Below, in pieces: positions 6,745-13,812 of a stretch of 13,873 nt of DNA (its first letter is position 1; each line of letters starts with the position of its first letter). The stretch is from CALLPQ01 sp964479275 (GTDB lineage: Bacteria; Pseudomonadota; Alphaproteobacteria; Caulobacterales; Parvularculaceae). The notes below the pieces were generated by a model. That model saw only the letters and a list, made by a program, of their open reading frames with translations, was not told the origin of the DNA and ran no database searches. The stretch covers positions 1 to 13,873 of the forward strand of contig CAYZLR010000091.1 in NCBI GenBank assembly GCA_964479275.1, in the 5' to 3' direction. The position numbers and the translations under genes were made by a program.

Positions 6745-8028
6745 ATGCCATTGAATCAAAATGCCCACCCCACTTCTGGCTTCGCCCAACTGTTCTTTAG
6801 CCTTGGTTTCACAGTTTTACTGGGATTTATCGTTTATATCGGACGCGGCGTATTGATACCCTTTGTTATCGCCGGATTTGTCTGTTTCTTGATCTTTTCT
6901 CTAAAAGAAAGCGTAGCCAAAACGCCAATGATTGGAACATATTTTCCCCATTGGCTTTCTTATCTGTTTGCCTTTGCCATTATCAGTTTATGTTTTGTGA
7001 TCATTGTCGCAATTGTACGCACAAATGTAAGTAATGTGCTGGAGGTTTGGCCCGATTACGAACGACGCCTTACGAGTTTTGCCAGCAACATATTTAAATG
7101 GTTTCGGGCACAAGACTATATCCCTCAAGAGTTAATTGGCTCCATGGCAGACCTTCAACAAGCAGCCCTTGGGATGGTGACCCCGCTCCTAAGGCAAGCC
7201 TTGGGCTCTCTTGGCTCTATAACATCCAATTTTCTAACCTTGGGCACAGTACTTTTCTACGTCTCGTTTATGCTATTGGAACGAGGACGGATCTTTAAAA
7301 AAATTGGCATGATCAGTGCGGGAAAAAATCAGCAACAAGCTGTAAATGAGACCATTTCAGATATTGCAATCTTAGTTCGCCAATACATATCTGTAAAAAC
7401 CATTACGAATTTGATTACAGCTACTATTAGCTATGTCATCATGAAATTTATCGGGGTTGATTTTGCTGGCTTTTGGGCGCTTTTGATTTTCCTGTTTAAT
7501 TTTATACCCCTATTTGGCGCCGCTATGGCGATCTTAATGCCTGTCTCATTAATGTTGGTTCAACCTGATGGTGGCCCGCTAAAAGCACTCATTTTATTTG
7601 GCTTTATGATCGGCGCAGAGCAAACGATGAGTGCAATTATCGAACCGCGCTTAGTGGGCAGAACATTAAACTTGAGCCCTCTCGTGATACTTTTTTCTTT
7701 GGCTGTATGGGGGGCTCTATGGGGGTTTACCGGGGTTTTATTGTCAATCCCGATGACCATTACCGTCATGCTGATTTTGACTCAATTCCAGTCAACGCGA
7801 CCAATTGCAATTTTACTCTCCGATAATGGAGAAATCGCTGACATTAAGCATGAAAATGTTATGTTAGCTGGTCTAAAAGACGAAACGGAAAAAGAAACTA
7901 CTGAGACACTCGATTCAGTTGAACCCGATACTGACATATCTGAGACAAAGAGACCCAAAACTATTAAGCCAGGGGCAAATAATGCCGATACAAATGATAA
8001 TGTGCCCTCAGAAAAAAAAGATCCCTAA
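6745..8028 (+). CDS. AI-2E family transporter (PF01594 type membrane protein)
   Basis: This 427-residue inner-membrane protein has about seven or eight hydrophobic segments. The two N-terminal ones are a pair (about 13-55), a central soluble part follows (about 95-150), and a group of C-terminal segments closes the core with the family signature IIEPRLVGRTLNLSPLVILFS followed by WGALWGFTGVLLSIPM. Members include E. coli YdiK, YhhT and PerM and the AI-2 exporter TqsA; other relatives act as Na+(Li+)/H+ antiporters, so the substrate cannot be named. After the last helix there is a hydrophilic, largely acidic tail of roughly 70 residues (ending in Lys/Asp/Pro) with no recognised domain. An upstream TTG at 6733 is in frame, but it overlaps GGAG (6735-6738), which sits 6 nt before the ATG at 6745, so I use the ATG. 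It is divergent from the pab operon. Confidence 0.88.
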   Translation: MPLNQNAHPTSGFAQLFFSLGFTVLLGFIVYIGRGVLIPFVIAGFVCFLIFSLKESVAKTPMIGTYFPHWLSYLFAFAIISLCFVIIVAIVRTNVSNVLEVWPDYERRLTSFASNIFKWFRAQDYIPQELIGSMADLQQAALGMVTPLLRQALGSLGSITSNFLTLGTVLFYVSFMLLERGRIFKKIGMISAGKNQQQAVNETISDIAILVRQYISVKTITNLITATISYVIMKFIGVDFAGFWALLIFLFNFIPLFGAAMAILMPVSLMLVQPDGGPLKALILFGFMIGAEQTMSAIIEPRLVGRTLNLSPLVILFSLAVWGALWGFTGVLLSIPMTITVMLILTQFQSTRPIAILLSDNGEIADIKHENVMLAGLKDETEKETTETLDSVEPDTDISETKRPKTIKPGANNADTNDNVPSEKKDP

Positions 8029-8034
8029 AGTTTG

Positions 8035-8058
8035 ACCAATACACCACACCATATTGGT
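8035..8058. terminator. Possible bidirectional hairpin between convergent genes
   Basis: ACCAATA (8035-8041) and TATTGGT (8052-8058) form a 7-bp stem with a 10-nt loop in the 29-nt gap between the AI-2E gene and the convergent nitrilase gene, touching the nitrilase stop codon. No T-run follows in either direction, so a terminator role rests mainly on position. Confidence 0.3.
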
Positions 8059-9008
8059 TACTCTTTGAATTCAACTGGTGCCTTTGGAGCCGTGTTCACC
8101 TCAAGAGAAAAAACATCTGGTCGACCATAATGGCCAGTGGCATCAAAATCCATTTTTCCTCTAATGATTTCGCGAAAATCCAGCTCTGCGTGAATGACGG
8201 CCTCTTTCCCAAAAACGGGCCCAGCAAGGATTTCCCCCAAAGGCGAGACAATTACACTGCCGCCATTAATTAATACAGTATCAGGGTCATCCCCTTGTAT
8301 AGGTTTATAATCTTGCGGTGTATCGCTTCGTAACAAATACTGTGATGCAGACACGACAAAGCATCGCCCTTCTAAGGCAATCATATTCATTGTCGAAGTC
8401 CAATTTGGGCGATCATCAACCGTTGGTGCACAGTAAATTTGCACCCCTTGTGCATACTGGCTAAGACGCAGGGCTGCCATATAATTTTCCCAGCAAATCA
8501 CAGAACTCAATACACCGCTTTTGGTTTTATAGGCCTTAAGAGTTGAACCATCTCCATAGCCCCAAATCAGGCGTTCAGCCGCTGTCGGCATTAATTTACG
8601 CCTTTTTCCAACCAACTCCCCAGTGCAAGAAAAACAAAGAGCGCTACAATAAAGGGTTCCTCCTTCACGTTCAATTACACCAACAACAATATCTGTATCA
8701 TGATCTTTTGCCATACGCGCAATTTGAGCAGTCTCGGCACCAAGGACTTCAATAGAGCTTTCAAAATACCGGCAAAACCAATCGCGCCCCCCGGAGCTTC
8801 TAGACCCTACCGGCGCACCAAAATGATGCCCCTTTGGATAGCCCCCAATAAAAGCCTCTGGAAACACGACCAATCTCGCTGACCCTTTTTGAAAGCCTGA
8901 TACGGCTTTTGATAAAAGGTCAGCAAATTTATCCATAGTCTGCGTGCGACTAAAAAGTACAGAGCCGGCCTGTACCGCCGCAACTTGCGTTATTGTGGCG
9001 CTTTCCAT
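8058..9008 (-). CDS. Nitrilase (carbon-nitrogen hydrolase, nitrilase branch)
   Basis: This 316-residue cytoplasmic enzyme is expected to hydrolyse an organic nitrile to carboxylic acid and ammonia. The catalytic set is complete: E51 in VVFPEAFIGGYPKG, K138 in KRRKLMPTAAER with a following Glu, and nucleophile C172 in SVICWENYMA. The segment around GAPVGSRSSGGRDWFCRYFESSIEV is also typical of true nitrilases and cyanide hydratases rather than omega-amidase or beta-ureidopropionase branches. It is the last gene of a three-gene minus-strand operon. Its ATG at 9008 lies inside the end of the preceding hydrolase-thioredoxin gene (19-nt overlap) and has AGGTGA just upstream, so translation is likely coupled. 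The substrate is unknown; cyanide dihydratase or hydratase activity is an alternative. Confidence 0.9.
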   Translation of the reverse strand: MESATITQVAAVQAGSVLFSRTQTMDKFADLLSKAVSGFQKGSARLVVFPEAFIGGYPKGHHFGAPVGSRSSGGRDWFCRYFESSIEVLGAETAQIARMAKDHDTDIVVGVIEREGGTLYCSALCFSCTGELVGKRRKLMPTAAERLIWGYGDGSTLKAYKTKSGVLSSVICWENYMAALRLSQYAQGVQIYCAPTVDDRPNWTSTMNMIALEGRCFVVSASQYLLRSDTPQDYKPIQGDDPDTVLINGGSVIVSPLGEILAGPVFGKEAVIHAELDFREIIRGKMDFDATGHYGRPDVFSLEVNTAPKAPVEFKE

Positions 9009-10816
9009 ATTTCACCTTTTGCAAATGAATTGAAATACTCAAATGTATCTTGATCTGAAATAGATGCGGCTCTTCGCCAGCGATGCACACTAGATGCATT
9101 TAACAAAACTTCATCTTCACTGAGTATCAAGACCGTTGGCGTACCAATTAACTCAAAAACACCAAACCTTTCAGCAATATCTAAATTACGATCACGCTTA
9201 CCAACATCAATATACACAAGCTCGTAATGGTCATTAATCAATTTCACAAACTCAGACTTTTCAAACCGAGCCGCTAAGCCGCGGCTATCATGACACCAAT
9301 TCGCGCCCAAAACCAAAAGAGGTTTTTTGCCCGATTGCTTTGCCTTTAGCAAAACCGCATCAACATCCGCAGCTGCATCTCGCTCCTTATCATATGGCCG
9401 TGGCTCATCATGTGTCTTCTCACCCCCATGCTTCAGATTTTTCTTGGCCTTTGAAGCGATATTTGCACGACCAGATTCAAGGAACTGTTCGGCGTAAGAC
9501 ATCCCTATACGCAATAGATTTTCTTCAAGTATATTAAAGCCTGGATGTGAACCGGATGAAGGTATTTCTTGGGTGCCGGTCACTACAAATGCAACACTGA
9601 TTATTGGGGGCGATTTTTGCGTGGCAGATTCTGAATACAAATTCCATGCACCGCTGTATAGACCATAAGCTTCCCCCGCATGTCCTTTTAAGCGATACCC
9701 CTTTAAAAAGCCTTCATCACCCTCGACAGTTTGAATCCCAAAACCATAATCAGAAAAATATTGTTCTTCTGTGTCTCCATTAGTTTCAGTGGAATTTACC
9801 TTCCATACTGATTCTTTTAGCAATGGCGTTTGATCAACCTCGGTCAGTAAAGTCAATAAGTCCAGCACACTCGCGCGCATACCCCCTTGCGGAGAAAAAA
9901 GAGTGCCATTATCGCCAGGCTTATAGCTCGCCAAATATTGGTCAGGGTTACCTGATAAATCCGTTAAAAAATAAGGGGTCGTATCGTTGAGAATTTTGCG
10001 ATCATCAGTTTGAGGGCGCCACTGTTGCGTGCCATCGTCAGCATTTTGCCAACGATACAAAATAGCCCCTGAGCGCCTGGCTTTTTGGGCAACACCGGAC
10101 CAATTATACCCCGCATCAATCTCCAAAGGCAAAAATACGGCCTGTCTCATAAACTGATCAAACCGCTTACCGCTCACATTCTCTATTATCGTTGCCAAAA
10201 TACCTGAGTTTAGATTTGCATATTGAAAATATTTACCAGGAGAGTCATCTATATTTGCCCCCCCCTTTGAAAACGCATTGATGTTCTCCTCTATAAAAGT
10301 CTGCAACGATTGAGGCGCTCTTGCCCAATAGATTTCAGGATCTCGAATTGACGATGTATGAGAAAGGAGTTGACGGGTCGTGATCGGTATGTCTGGGTAA
10401 TTAGGATTGCGCAATCGCCAGCCCAAATAATTTGAAATATCAGCATCAAGATTAATAATATCATCCTCTACCAGCGATGACACCCCTAGCGCTAATGCCA
10501 TTTTTGATATCGAAGCCATGCGGATTTTTGTACTTGGCTTCAACCTTTTACGACACTTAGGGGCTATCGCCGATGCGAGTCCCGTTTTCGCAATTTGACG
10601 ACAACCGATAGCCTCCGCATGCACAAGCTCGCCGTTGACTTTCACGGCAAGGACGGCACCACTTATCGCTGGCGCATGCAGATTTTTAGTAAACAATTCA
10701 TCAAGAGACTCGGCAAAACCCCTTTGTGAAACCTCATGAGGTTGCGCCAGAGCCGTGGGCACACAGGCGAGAAAACTCGATAGGATCAAGGTAACAAAAA
10801 TACGAATACTGATCAT
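8990..10816 (-). CDS. Exported beta-lactamase-like serine hydrolase fused to monothiol thioredoxin-like domain
   Basis: This 608-residue two-domain protein starts with a signal peptide (about 1-24, ending ALA before Q25; a Cys at 18 leaves a lipoprotein faintly possible). Residues about 35-440 form a class C beta-lactamase / D-Ala-D-Ala peptidase fold: SISK at 102-105 (Ser102 nucleophile, Lys105), YAN at 199-201, and HAG at 379-381. A charged linker (about 450-485) leads to a thioredoxin-like domain (about 485-600) with NWCHDSR at 506-512 and the cis-Pro loop GTPTV (P560). The usual CxxC is CHDS, so it has one Cys and cannot make the classic redox disulfide on its own. The ATG at 10816 follows AGGA that overlaps the upstream stop codon TAG (10826-10828). 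It is the middle gene of the operon with the aminotransferase and nitrilase. The substrate is unknown; esterase or amidase action on a small exported compound or on peptidoglycan are options. Confidence 0.88.
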   Translation of the reverse strand: MISIRIFVTLILSSFLACVPTALAQPHEVSQRGFAESLDELFTKNLHAPAISGAVLAVKVNGELVHAEAIGCRQIAKTGLASAIAPKCRKRLKPSTKIRMASISKMALALGVSSLVEDDIINLDADISNYLGWRLRNPNYPDIPITTRQLLSHTSSIRDPEIYWARAPQSLQTFIEENINAFSKGGANIDDSPGKYFQYANLNSGILATIIENVSGKRFDQFMRQAVFLPLEIDAGYNWSGVAQKARRSGAILYRWQNADDGTQQWRPQTDDRKILNDTTPYFLTDLSGNPDQYLASYKPGDNGTLFSPQGGMRASVLDLLTLLTEVDQTPLLKESVWKVNSTETNGDTEEQYFSDYGFGIQTVEGDEGFLKGYRLKGHAGEAYGLYSGAWNLYSESATQKSPPIISVAFVVTGTQEIPSSGSHPGFNILEENLLRIGMSYAEQFLESGRANIASKAKKNLKHGGEKTHDEPRPYDKERDAAADVDAVLLKAKQSGKKPLLVLGANWCHDSRGLAARFEKSEFVKLINDHYELVYIDVGKRDRNLDIAERFGVFELIGTPTVLILSEDEVLLNASSVHRWRRAASISDQDTFEYFNSFAKGEIWKAPQ

Positions 10817-10825
10817 GCTTTTTTC

Positions 10826-12004
10826 CTATTTAAAGTACTGCGCCAATCGTCTTGTGGCTTCGTTGAGAACTTCAGGCTTTTTACAAAAACAAAACCTGAC
10901 ATAATGGCGTGGTGGTTTTGATAAGTTATGGTGATAAAAGGCGGATAAGGGGACAGCCGTCACCCCGGCATTGCGGGTAATGTCTTCGCAAAACTCATAG
11001 TCACTCAATGCACTAAGCGGGCGAATATCGGTTGTAATAAAATATGTCCCCGAACATTCCATTACGTCAAAGCCAACGCCCTGAAGTGCAGCGCGCATCA
11101 AATCGCGCTTTTTCTGCATGGTCGCAGTCAAATCTTGATAATAACCATCATCAAAGGCGAGCCCATGAGCAACCGCTAACTGGGTATGGGCAGGGGTTGT
11201 ATAGCCTAAAAATTGTCTCGCTTTGGTAATGTTTGCAACCAACGCGGCAGGCCCCGTTAAATATCCAATCCGCCACCCCGTCAGCGAAAACGTCTTACCT
11301 GCAGAGCCAATGCGCACCGTGCGCTGTTTCATACCGGGTAATGTCATAAGGGGCGTATGGGCTAGCCCATCAAAAATCACATGTTCGTAAACTTCATCAC
11401 AAATCACCGTCAGATCATGCGCAATCGAAAGCTTGGCGATTGTTTCTAATTCATCTGTACTGATCACTTTTCCCAAAGGGTTGTGGGGGGAATTAATGGC
11501 AATCACGCGTGTATTGCTTGTTATGGCACGCTCTAAAATATCCTCTTCAATGCGCCATGCCGGGCCTTGCAGCTCTATGATCACAGGTTTTGCGCCAGTG
11601 GCCTCAACCATAGGGGCATAACTATCATAAAATGGCGCAAAAAGAATCGCCTCATCACCCGGCTTCAAAAGTGCCAGAAAAGACGCAGCAAGCGCCTCTG
11701 AAGCACCCGAGGTGACCAGGACTTGTTCACGCCAGTCCACATCAAGGTCATAAAACCGCTTATTGGCCAATGCCACCGCGCGGCGTAATTGTTCAACCCC
11801 CATCACTGGCGCATATTGATTATTACCGTTCATCAAGGCATCAGCGGCGAAGCGTAAAATCTCGTCAGGGCCCGCCTCATCTGGAAAGCCCTGCCCGAGA
11901 TTAATGGCATCATATTGATTGGCCAATGCCGACATGACCGCAAATATTGTGACAGGCCGGTCAGCAAACACAGGGTTAAAAGAAGTCGTAGAAGATGGGT
12001 TCAT
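10826..12004 (-). CDS. Class I/II PLP aminotransferase (KAT/methionine aminotransferase group)
   Basis: This 392-residue fold type I aminotransferase has close likeness to kynurenine/glutamine transaminase K and YbdL-type methionine aminotransferases. Seen: INLGQGFPDEAGPDEIL near the N-terminus, the YAPVMGVEQLR stretch, N175 in NSPHNPLG, D203 and Y206 in ICDEVYEHVIF, the PLP lysine K237 in SAGKTFSLTGWRIGY, and the substrate-binding Arg near the C-terminus. Three ATGs are possible: 12028, 12016 and 12004. I chose 12004 because an AAGG precedes it by 5 nt and the protein then starts MNPSSTTSFNPVFADRP, as relatives do. It is first in a three-gene operon; the next ORF starts 9 nt later. Pairing with a nitrilase-family enzyme recalls the transaminase/omega-amidase pathway, but the partner here is a true nitrilase type. 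Confidence 0.9.
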   Translation of the reverse strand: MNPSSTTSFNPVFADRPVTIFAVMSALANQYDAINLGQGFPDEAGPDEILRFAADALMNGNNQYAPVMGVEQLRRAVALANKRFYDLDVDWREQVLVTSGASEALAASFLALLKPGDEAILFAPFYDSYAPMVEATGAKPVIIELQGPAWRIEEDILERAITSNTRVIAINSPHNPLGKVISTDELETIAKLSIAHDLTVICDEVYEHVIFDGLAHTPLMTLPGMKQRTVRIGSAGKTFSLTGWRIGYLTGPAALVANITKARQFLGYTTPAHTQLAVAHGLAFDDGYYQDLTATMQKKRDLMRAALQGVGFDVMECSGTYFITTDIRPLSALSDYEFCEDITRNAGVTAVPLSAFYHHNLSKPPRHYVRFCFCKKPEVLNEATRRLAQYFK

Positions 12005-12032
12005 AACCACCTTCATAAAGCAAAACATCCAT

Positions 12033-12079
12033 AATTGAAACGTAGTCCTGAGCCCTTCCGGCTCTGGACGACTTCAATT
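12033..12079 (-). promoter_or_regulatory. Structured leader / interrupted inverted repeat upstream of aminotransferase operon
   Basis: Outer arms AATTGAA (12033-12039) and TTCAATT (12073-12079) flank an inner stem GTCC-T-GAGCC (12045-12054) and GGCTC-T-GGAC (12060-12069) with a CTTCC loop. On the minus strand a TATAAA (12092-12097) lies just upstream and could be the -10 box, which would put this hairpin at the extreme 5' end of the operon mRNA, about 30 nt before the chosen start. No -35 match is clear, so the promoter call is weak while the hairpin is plain. Confidence 0.55.
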
Positions 12080-12134
12080 CTTGGCCTAACCTTTATAAGC
12101 CGTAAACGCGCTTTCAGATGTCGCAAATCGCTCA

Positions 12135-12150
12135 ATTTTGATATCAAAAT
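12135..12150. promoter_or_regulatory. 16-bp perfect palindrome, candidate operator
   Basis: ATTTTGATATCAAAAT is a perfect palindrome in the gap between the aminotransferase operon and tRNA-Gly. It lies about 13 nt upstream of the putative tRNA -35 box and about 40 nt upstream of the possible TATAAA of the operon, a fitting place for a dimeric regulator. Half site TTGAT/ATCAA resembles Crp/Fnr half sites but without the usual central spacer. Confidence 0.4.
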
Positions 12151-12162
12151 CCCATAAAAAGC

Positions 12163-12190
12163 TTGCACTTATATCCAGTTACGCTATCAA
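12163..12190 (+). promoter_or_regulatory. Probable sigma-70 promoter of tRNA-Gly
   Basis: TTGCAC (12163-12168) and TATCAA (12185-12190) are separated by 16 nt and end 12 nt before the mature tRNA 5' end, a usual layout for a tRNA promoter. Confidence 0.5.
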
Positions 12191-12202
12191 ACTTACTCTA
12201 CA

Positions 12203-12276
12203 GCGGGTATAGCACAATGGTAGTGCAGCAGCCTTCCAAGCTGAATATGCGGGTTCGATTCCCGCTACCCGCTCCA
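12203..12276 (+). tRNA. tRNA-Gly (anticodon TCC)
   Basis: This 74-nt gene folds as a full cloverleaf. The acceptor GCGGGTA (12203-12209) pairs with TACCCGC, the D-stem is GCAC/GTGC with AATGGTA loop, and the anticodon loop CTTCCAA (12233-12239) has TCC at 12235-12237. The T-arm is GCGGG-TTCGATT-CCCGC, and the gene ends with discriminator T and an encoded CCA. The anticodon reads GGA/GGG glycine codons. The base of the anticodon stem has a G-A mismatch at its outer pair. No duplicated 3' end is seen nearby, so there is no sign of use as an integration site here. Confidence 0.95.
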
Positions 12277-12282
12277 GATCCT

Positions 12283-12309
12283 AATCGAAAAAAGTAATTT
12301 TTTGCGATT
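12283..12309 (+). terminator. Terminator after tRNA-Gly
   Basis: AATCG-AAAAAA (12283-12293) pairs with TTTTTT-G-CGATT (12298-12309) around a GTAA loop, with one bulged G. The T-run lies in the hairpin's 3' arm. It begins 7 nt after the CCA, so it likely ends the tRNA transcript. Confidence 0.55.
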
Positions 12310-12382
12310 TGTGCCACATAAATTGGCATCATCTAGAATTATAGTTTCTTGAGGGACAGTCTTGGCCGCTGCTTCAAAGCGA

Positions 12383-12571
12383 TTAATGAGCAGCCTTCTC
12401 CGGATCATAAACGAATTTGCGATCACAATAGCCACAAACAGCAACATCATCATCGAGTGAATAATAAACCTTGGGATGGCCTAATGCGCCGCCCCCGCCG
12501 TCGCAGGCAATCCTATGCTGATCAACATAGGTGATTTCCTGATCTTGTGCATGGGAGCCATGATTTGCCAT
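12383..12571 (-). CDS. CHCC zinc-finger domain protein
   Basis: This 62-residue protein of the zf-CHCC family (PF10276 type) is related to the zinc-binding part of the complex I accessory subunit NDUFS6 and common in Alphaproteobacteria. The four zinc ligands are in order: C23 in IACDGGGG, H32 in GHPKVYYSLDD, and C46/C49 in VCGYCDRKFVYDP. Length is typical for the bacterial form. Its exact role in bacteria is not settled. The ATG at 12571 has only a weak GAAG upstream. It is transcribed alone, convergent with tRNA-Gly and divergent from the ABC ATPase gene. Confidence 0.9.
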   Translation of the reverse strand: MANHGSHAQDQEITYVDQHRIACDGGGGALGHPKVYYSLDDDVAVCGYCDRKFVYDPEKAAH

Positions 12572-12752
12572 GGTCTTCAGTCTCTCAATTTAGGCGATTC
12601 CAGATGGTGCCACCAGCCTACCACCAATGCACCACACCCTGACCTCTTACCTCATGCGCATGAATTTGTGTAGTCGTAATTCACGCAAATCATCCAGACC
12701 GTATCTCCCTAACTTGCAGTTAGAGATTATTTGGGTTACGCCGCTGAAGACA
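12572..12752. promoter_or_regulatory. Divergent intergenic region, zinc-finger gene / ABC ATPase
   Basis: About 180 nt lie without a supported gene. It holds a 12-bp perfect palindrome TCATGCGCATGA (12652-12663) directly followed by an imperfect inverted repeat, ATTTGTGT (12664-12671) against ACGCAAAT (12683-12690), with one G-T pair. TTGCAG at 12714-12719 could be a -35 box for the ABC gene, but no good -10 follows. The plus-strand frame is open from 12627, yet the encoded peptide resembles no ABC N-terminus. Confidence 0.35.
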
Positions 12753-13754
12753 ATGGAATTTGCAACTATGCCCGACACTCTTTCAAATGATCGCTCAGAT
12801 AAAAATTTTCAGAACTCGCCTTCTGAAGAGTTTGCGATTGTCGCAAAAAACTTACAAAAAACCTACGCGGCAACGAAAAAATCCGAAGCCAAACAAGCAC
12901 TGAAAGGCATTGACTTAAATATACCGACTGGATCAATATTTGGTCTTTTAGGACCGAACGGGGCCGGCAAATCTACTTTTATCAATATCATCGCCGGGCT
13001 AGTCAATAAATCAAGCGGCCAAGCATCCGTTTGGGGATTTGATATCGATCAAAATCCGCGACAAGCGCGAGCCGCAATCGGGGTGGTACCGCAAGAAATC
13101 ACTACCGATGTTTTTTTTACGCCTAAAGAATCATTGGAATTACAGGCCGGTTTTTTCGGTGTACCGCGCGGCCAACGTGAAACCATGAAGATTTTGCGAT
13201 CACTGGGTCTTGAAGACAAAGCGGACGCTTACGTCCGCCAACTTTCTGGCGGCATGAAGCGCCGTCTTTTGGTTGCCAAGGCGATGGTTCACAAACCTCC
13301 TATTCTCATTTTAGATGAACCCACCGCTGGCGTTGATATCGAATTGCGCAAACAAATGTGGGAGCTGGTTTTGGAGCTTCACCAACAAGGCACTACAATT
13401 GTTCTGACAACGCACTATCTGGAAGAAGCACAAGAATTATGTGATCAAATCGCCATTATCCATCATGGCGAAGTTGTCACGTGTGAACCGACAGAAAAAC
13501 TGATTGCCTCCTTCGATAACAAAACGCTGATCGTCACGCCTGATAAACTGCCTGAAAAAATTCCTTCTTTGCATAGATTTGAGATCGAAAAACGGGACGA
13601 TGGAAAACTCTCCATTCCCTATCAACCCAGTAAGGGAGAAGTCGCGGATATTCTCGCGCAATTGTCTCAACATGGAATATCGGTCAAAGACCTCTCAACT
13701 GTTGAAGCTGATCTGGAAGATGTCTTTTTAGATTTAACCTATCATGCAAAATAG
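12753..13754 (+). CDS. ABC transporter ATP-binding protein (ABC-2 type exporter, DrrA-like)
   Basis: This 333-residue ATPase should power an ABC-2 type exporter. Seen: Walker A GPNGAGKST (67-75), the Q-loop Gln114 in VVPQE, the signature LSGGMKRR (164-171), Walker B ILILDEP (184-190) followed by TAGVD, and H-loop His221 in LTTHYLEEA. After residue ~240 comes a C-terminal part (to VEADLEDVFLDLTY) as in DrrA/CcmA-type multidrug or polysaccharide exporters. The frame is open from an ATG at 12627, but the first 42 codons look non-coding. Starts at 12753 (GAAG just upstream) or 12768 are both possible and I chose 12753. The permease gene normally following such ATPases does not begin within the remaining 119 nt in any obvious form. 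The cargo is unknown. Confidence 0.9.
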   Translation: MEFATMPDTLSNDRSDKNFQNSPSEEFAIVAKNLQKTYAATKKSEAKQALKGIDLNIPTGSIFGLLGPNGAGKSTFINIIAGLVNKSSGQASVWGFDIDQNPRQARAAIGVVPQEITTDVFFTPKESLELQAGFFGVPRGQRETMKILRSLGLEDKADAYVRQLSGGMKRRLLVAKAMVHKPPILILDEPTAGVDIELRKQMWELVLELHQQGTTIVLTTHYLEEAQELCDQIAIIHHGEVVTCEPTEKLIASFDNKTLIVTPDKLPEKIPSLHRFEIEKRDDGKLSIPYQPSKGEVADILAQLSQHGISVKDLSTVEADLEDVFLDLTYHAK

Positions 13755-13812
13755 AAATTGATAGACCACGCTTCAGAGCCATTTGCTATCAATGAGAACC
13801 GCGCCATATGCT

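Noticed and set aside
8058..9008. Nitrilase gene as an omega-amidase partner of the aminotransferase
   Set aside because: The motifs (FPEAFIGGYPKG, RKLMPT, CWENYM) are those of the nitrilase/cyanide hydratase branch, not of Nit2-type omega-amidases.
12203..12276. tRNA-Gly as attachment site of a genomic island
   Set aside because: No duplicate of the tRNA 3' end and no integrase gene are visible in the window.
12627..12752. 42-residue N-terminal extension of the ABC ATPase
   Set aside because: The frame is open, but the peptide is basic, low in family likeness and lies over dyad symmetries; internal starts at 12753 or 12768 fit ABC ATPases better.
13758..13792. TTGATAG / CTATCAA inverted repeat after the ABC gene
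   Set aside because: The loop is 21 nt and no T-run follows, so it does not qualify as a terminator on sequence alone.
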